Source: Nocardia cyriacigeorgica NBRC 100375 (lineage in GTDB: Bacteria; Actinomycetota; Actinomycetes; Mycobacteriales; Mycobacteriaceae). From it: 41,954 bases of DNA. This document shows, in pieces, positions 41,163 to 41,954 of this stretch. The stretch is from assembly GCF_000308555.1 (NCBI RefSeq), contig NZ_BAFY01000323.1, positions 1 through 41,954 of the forward strand, in the 5' to 3' direction. The stretch's first letter is position 1. The number at the start of each line of letters is the position of its first letter. The notes under the pieces are model-generated. The model did not search any database. It worked only from the letters and a program-made list of their open reading frames with translations, and was not told the origin of the DNA. The position numbers and the translations under genes are program-made.

Positions 41163-41954
41163 GCCACTCGTGTGCTGTTGGTCCTGTGCACCGGGCTCCT
41201 CTTCATGTCCCCAGGCCTCGGATTGGGTGAGCCAGAACAGGTAGCCGAGAGCGGGTAGCACGGTCACGGCCGCGATCGCGACGACTACGAGCAGCGCGAC
41301 GAGTGTCGAACGTGCTCCCGCGGCGTCGGCGATCAGCATCTCGTCGACCAGCATCCACGGCGTCTGGGCCACCGCCCACCCGATGACGATCCCGGCGACG
41401 GCGATCAGCGCGGACACTCTCGCCCACCCGAACCTGCGCCGGAACACCAGAGCCAGCGTGAGTACCCCGGCTGCCGCGGAAACCACGATCAAGGGCAGCG
41501 CCCGCCCGAGTAGTTCGTTACCGAGGGTCGGGGCGTCGCGCCGGATGGGTGCGATCGCGGCGATCGCGATCGCGCCGGTCACGACACCGACCGCGAGGGT
41601 GCGGGGGCGTAGGTATTCCGCGAGGCGGAGATCGCCGGAGCGCGCGGAGTCCGCGGTGAGAAGCACCCCAGCCAGAAACGCCGAGGTACCGGCGGCCAGC
41701 GTGCCACCGACCAAGGATGTCGGGTTCAACCAGGAGCTCACCCGATCGCCGTAACCTTGCGCGGGCACACGGCCCGAGGCGATCGCACCGACGACGGTGC
41801 CGAAGAAGAACGGGGCGATCAGCGACGCCCCGGCGAAGAGTGCGCCGAACAGGCGTGCCTGGGTCATCGTCGCGGAGTACTTGCGGAACGCGAAGTTCGC
41901 CCCGCGCAGGACGATTCCGAGCAGTGCCAGGCTCATCGGAATGAACAGCGTCGT
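41151..41954 (-). CDS. cydB: Cytochrome bd oxidase subunit II, partial (C-terminal part)
   Basis: A leftward frame open to the right edge, so the N-terminal part is outside the window. The 267 residues seen hold about six or seven membrane helices with RGANFAFRKYSATMTQ, a 'FFGTVVGAIASGRVPAQGYG' segment and 'WMLVDEMLIADAAG', all typical of CydB. With CydA, not in the window, it forms the quinol oxidase that reduces O2 with high affinity. The enzyme is known to resist sulfide and NO, which fits a stress-type neighbourhood. The gene order CydA-CydB would put CydA further right. Confidence 0.88.
   Translation of the reverse strand, partial: TTLFIPMSLALLGIVLRGANFAFRKYSATMTQARLFGALFAGASLIAPFFFGTVVGAIASGRVPAQGYGDRVSSWLNPTSLVGGTLAAGTSAFLAGVLLTADSARSGDLRLAEYLRPRTLAVGVVTGAIAIAAIAPIRRDAPTLGNELLGRALPLIVVSAAAGVLTLALVFRRRFGWARVSALIAVAGIVIGWAVAQTPWMLVDEMLIADAAGARSTLVALLVVVAIAAVTVLPALGYLFWLTQSEAWGHEEEPGAQDQQHTSGSSR

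Noticed and set aside
1..41954. CRISPR arrays and tRNA or rRNA genes
   Set aside because: No regularly spaced repeats and no tRNA-like cloverleaf or conserved rRNA segments were seen on reading.

Overview
The window looks like chromosomal DNA from a mycolate-producing actinobacterium such as Nocardia, Rhodococcus or Mycobacterium. The evidence is high GC, many GTG starts, a complete yrbEAB-mceABCDEF operon with an Mce-associated protein, a CYP153-type alkane hydroxylase operon, MmpL/RND and DHA2 transporters, and a monothiol relative of the mycothiol-dependent reductase Rv2466c. The species cannot be named from the sequence alone.

Layout. Positions 1-1553 hold the 3' part of an aldo/keto reductase and an overlapping HIT-domain gene. 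Positions 1652-3433 are a scar: a small hypothetical gene, a SpoVT/AbrB-like gene, a frameshifted tyrosine integrase and a short cytochrome P450 remnant. Positions 3559-7629 encode an AraC regulator divergent from ferredoxin, CYP153 and ferredoxin reductase, a three-component terminal hydroxylase. Positions 7740-8650 are a decayed IS3-family element. Positions 8950-18734 are an mce lipid-import operon with an alpha/beta hydrolase at its end. A second decayed IS3 element lies at about 19100-20370.

Positions 20501-28340 form a divergent oxidation locus. DUF4873 and a DHA2 exporter run left. An AurF-type diiron oxygenase, a Baeyer-Villiger-type monooxygenase, an SDR, an FAD/2Fe-2S reductase and a TetR regulator run right. 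A 36-bp element, 28/36 identical without gaps, lies both in the mce promoter region and in the diiron oxygenase promoter region. This suggests that import and oxidation of one hydrophobic substrate are co-regulated. Positions 28791-32478 hold a TetR gene divergent from a tight thioesterase-P450-BtrH-like acyltransferase operon.

Positions 32964-41954 are visibly more GC-rich. They hold a TetR/DHA2 exporter pair, a UspA-like protein, a second thioesterase paralogue, and a cluster of DUF302, DUF2892, a CsoR/CstR-type sensor, an MmpL-like RND transporter and a second DUF2892 protein. Three near-identical ATACCC...GGGTAT palindromes serve this cluster. The sensor lacks the copper-ligand His and keeps the two Cys, so persulfide sensing is more likely than copper sensing. 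A CPFA-type thioredoxin-fold oxidoreductase, a small Cys-rich protein and the C-terminal part of CydB end the window.

The most interesting candidate system is the combined Mce importer plus diiron/BVMO oxidation locus at 8950-28340. Second is the persulfide-type regulon at 36622-40224. Third is the thioesterase-P450-BtrH operon.
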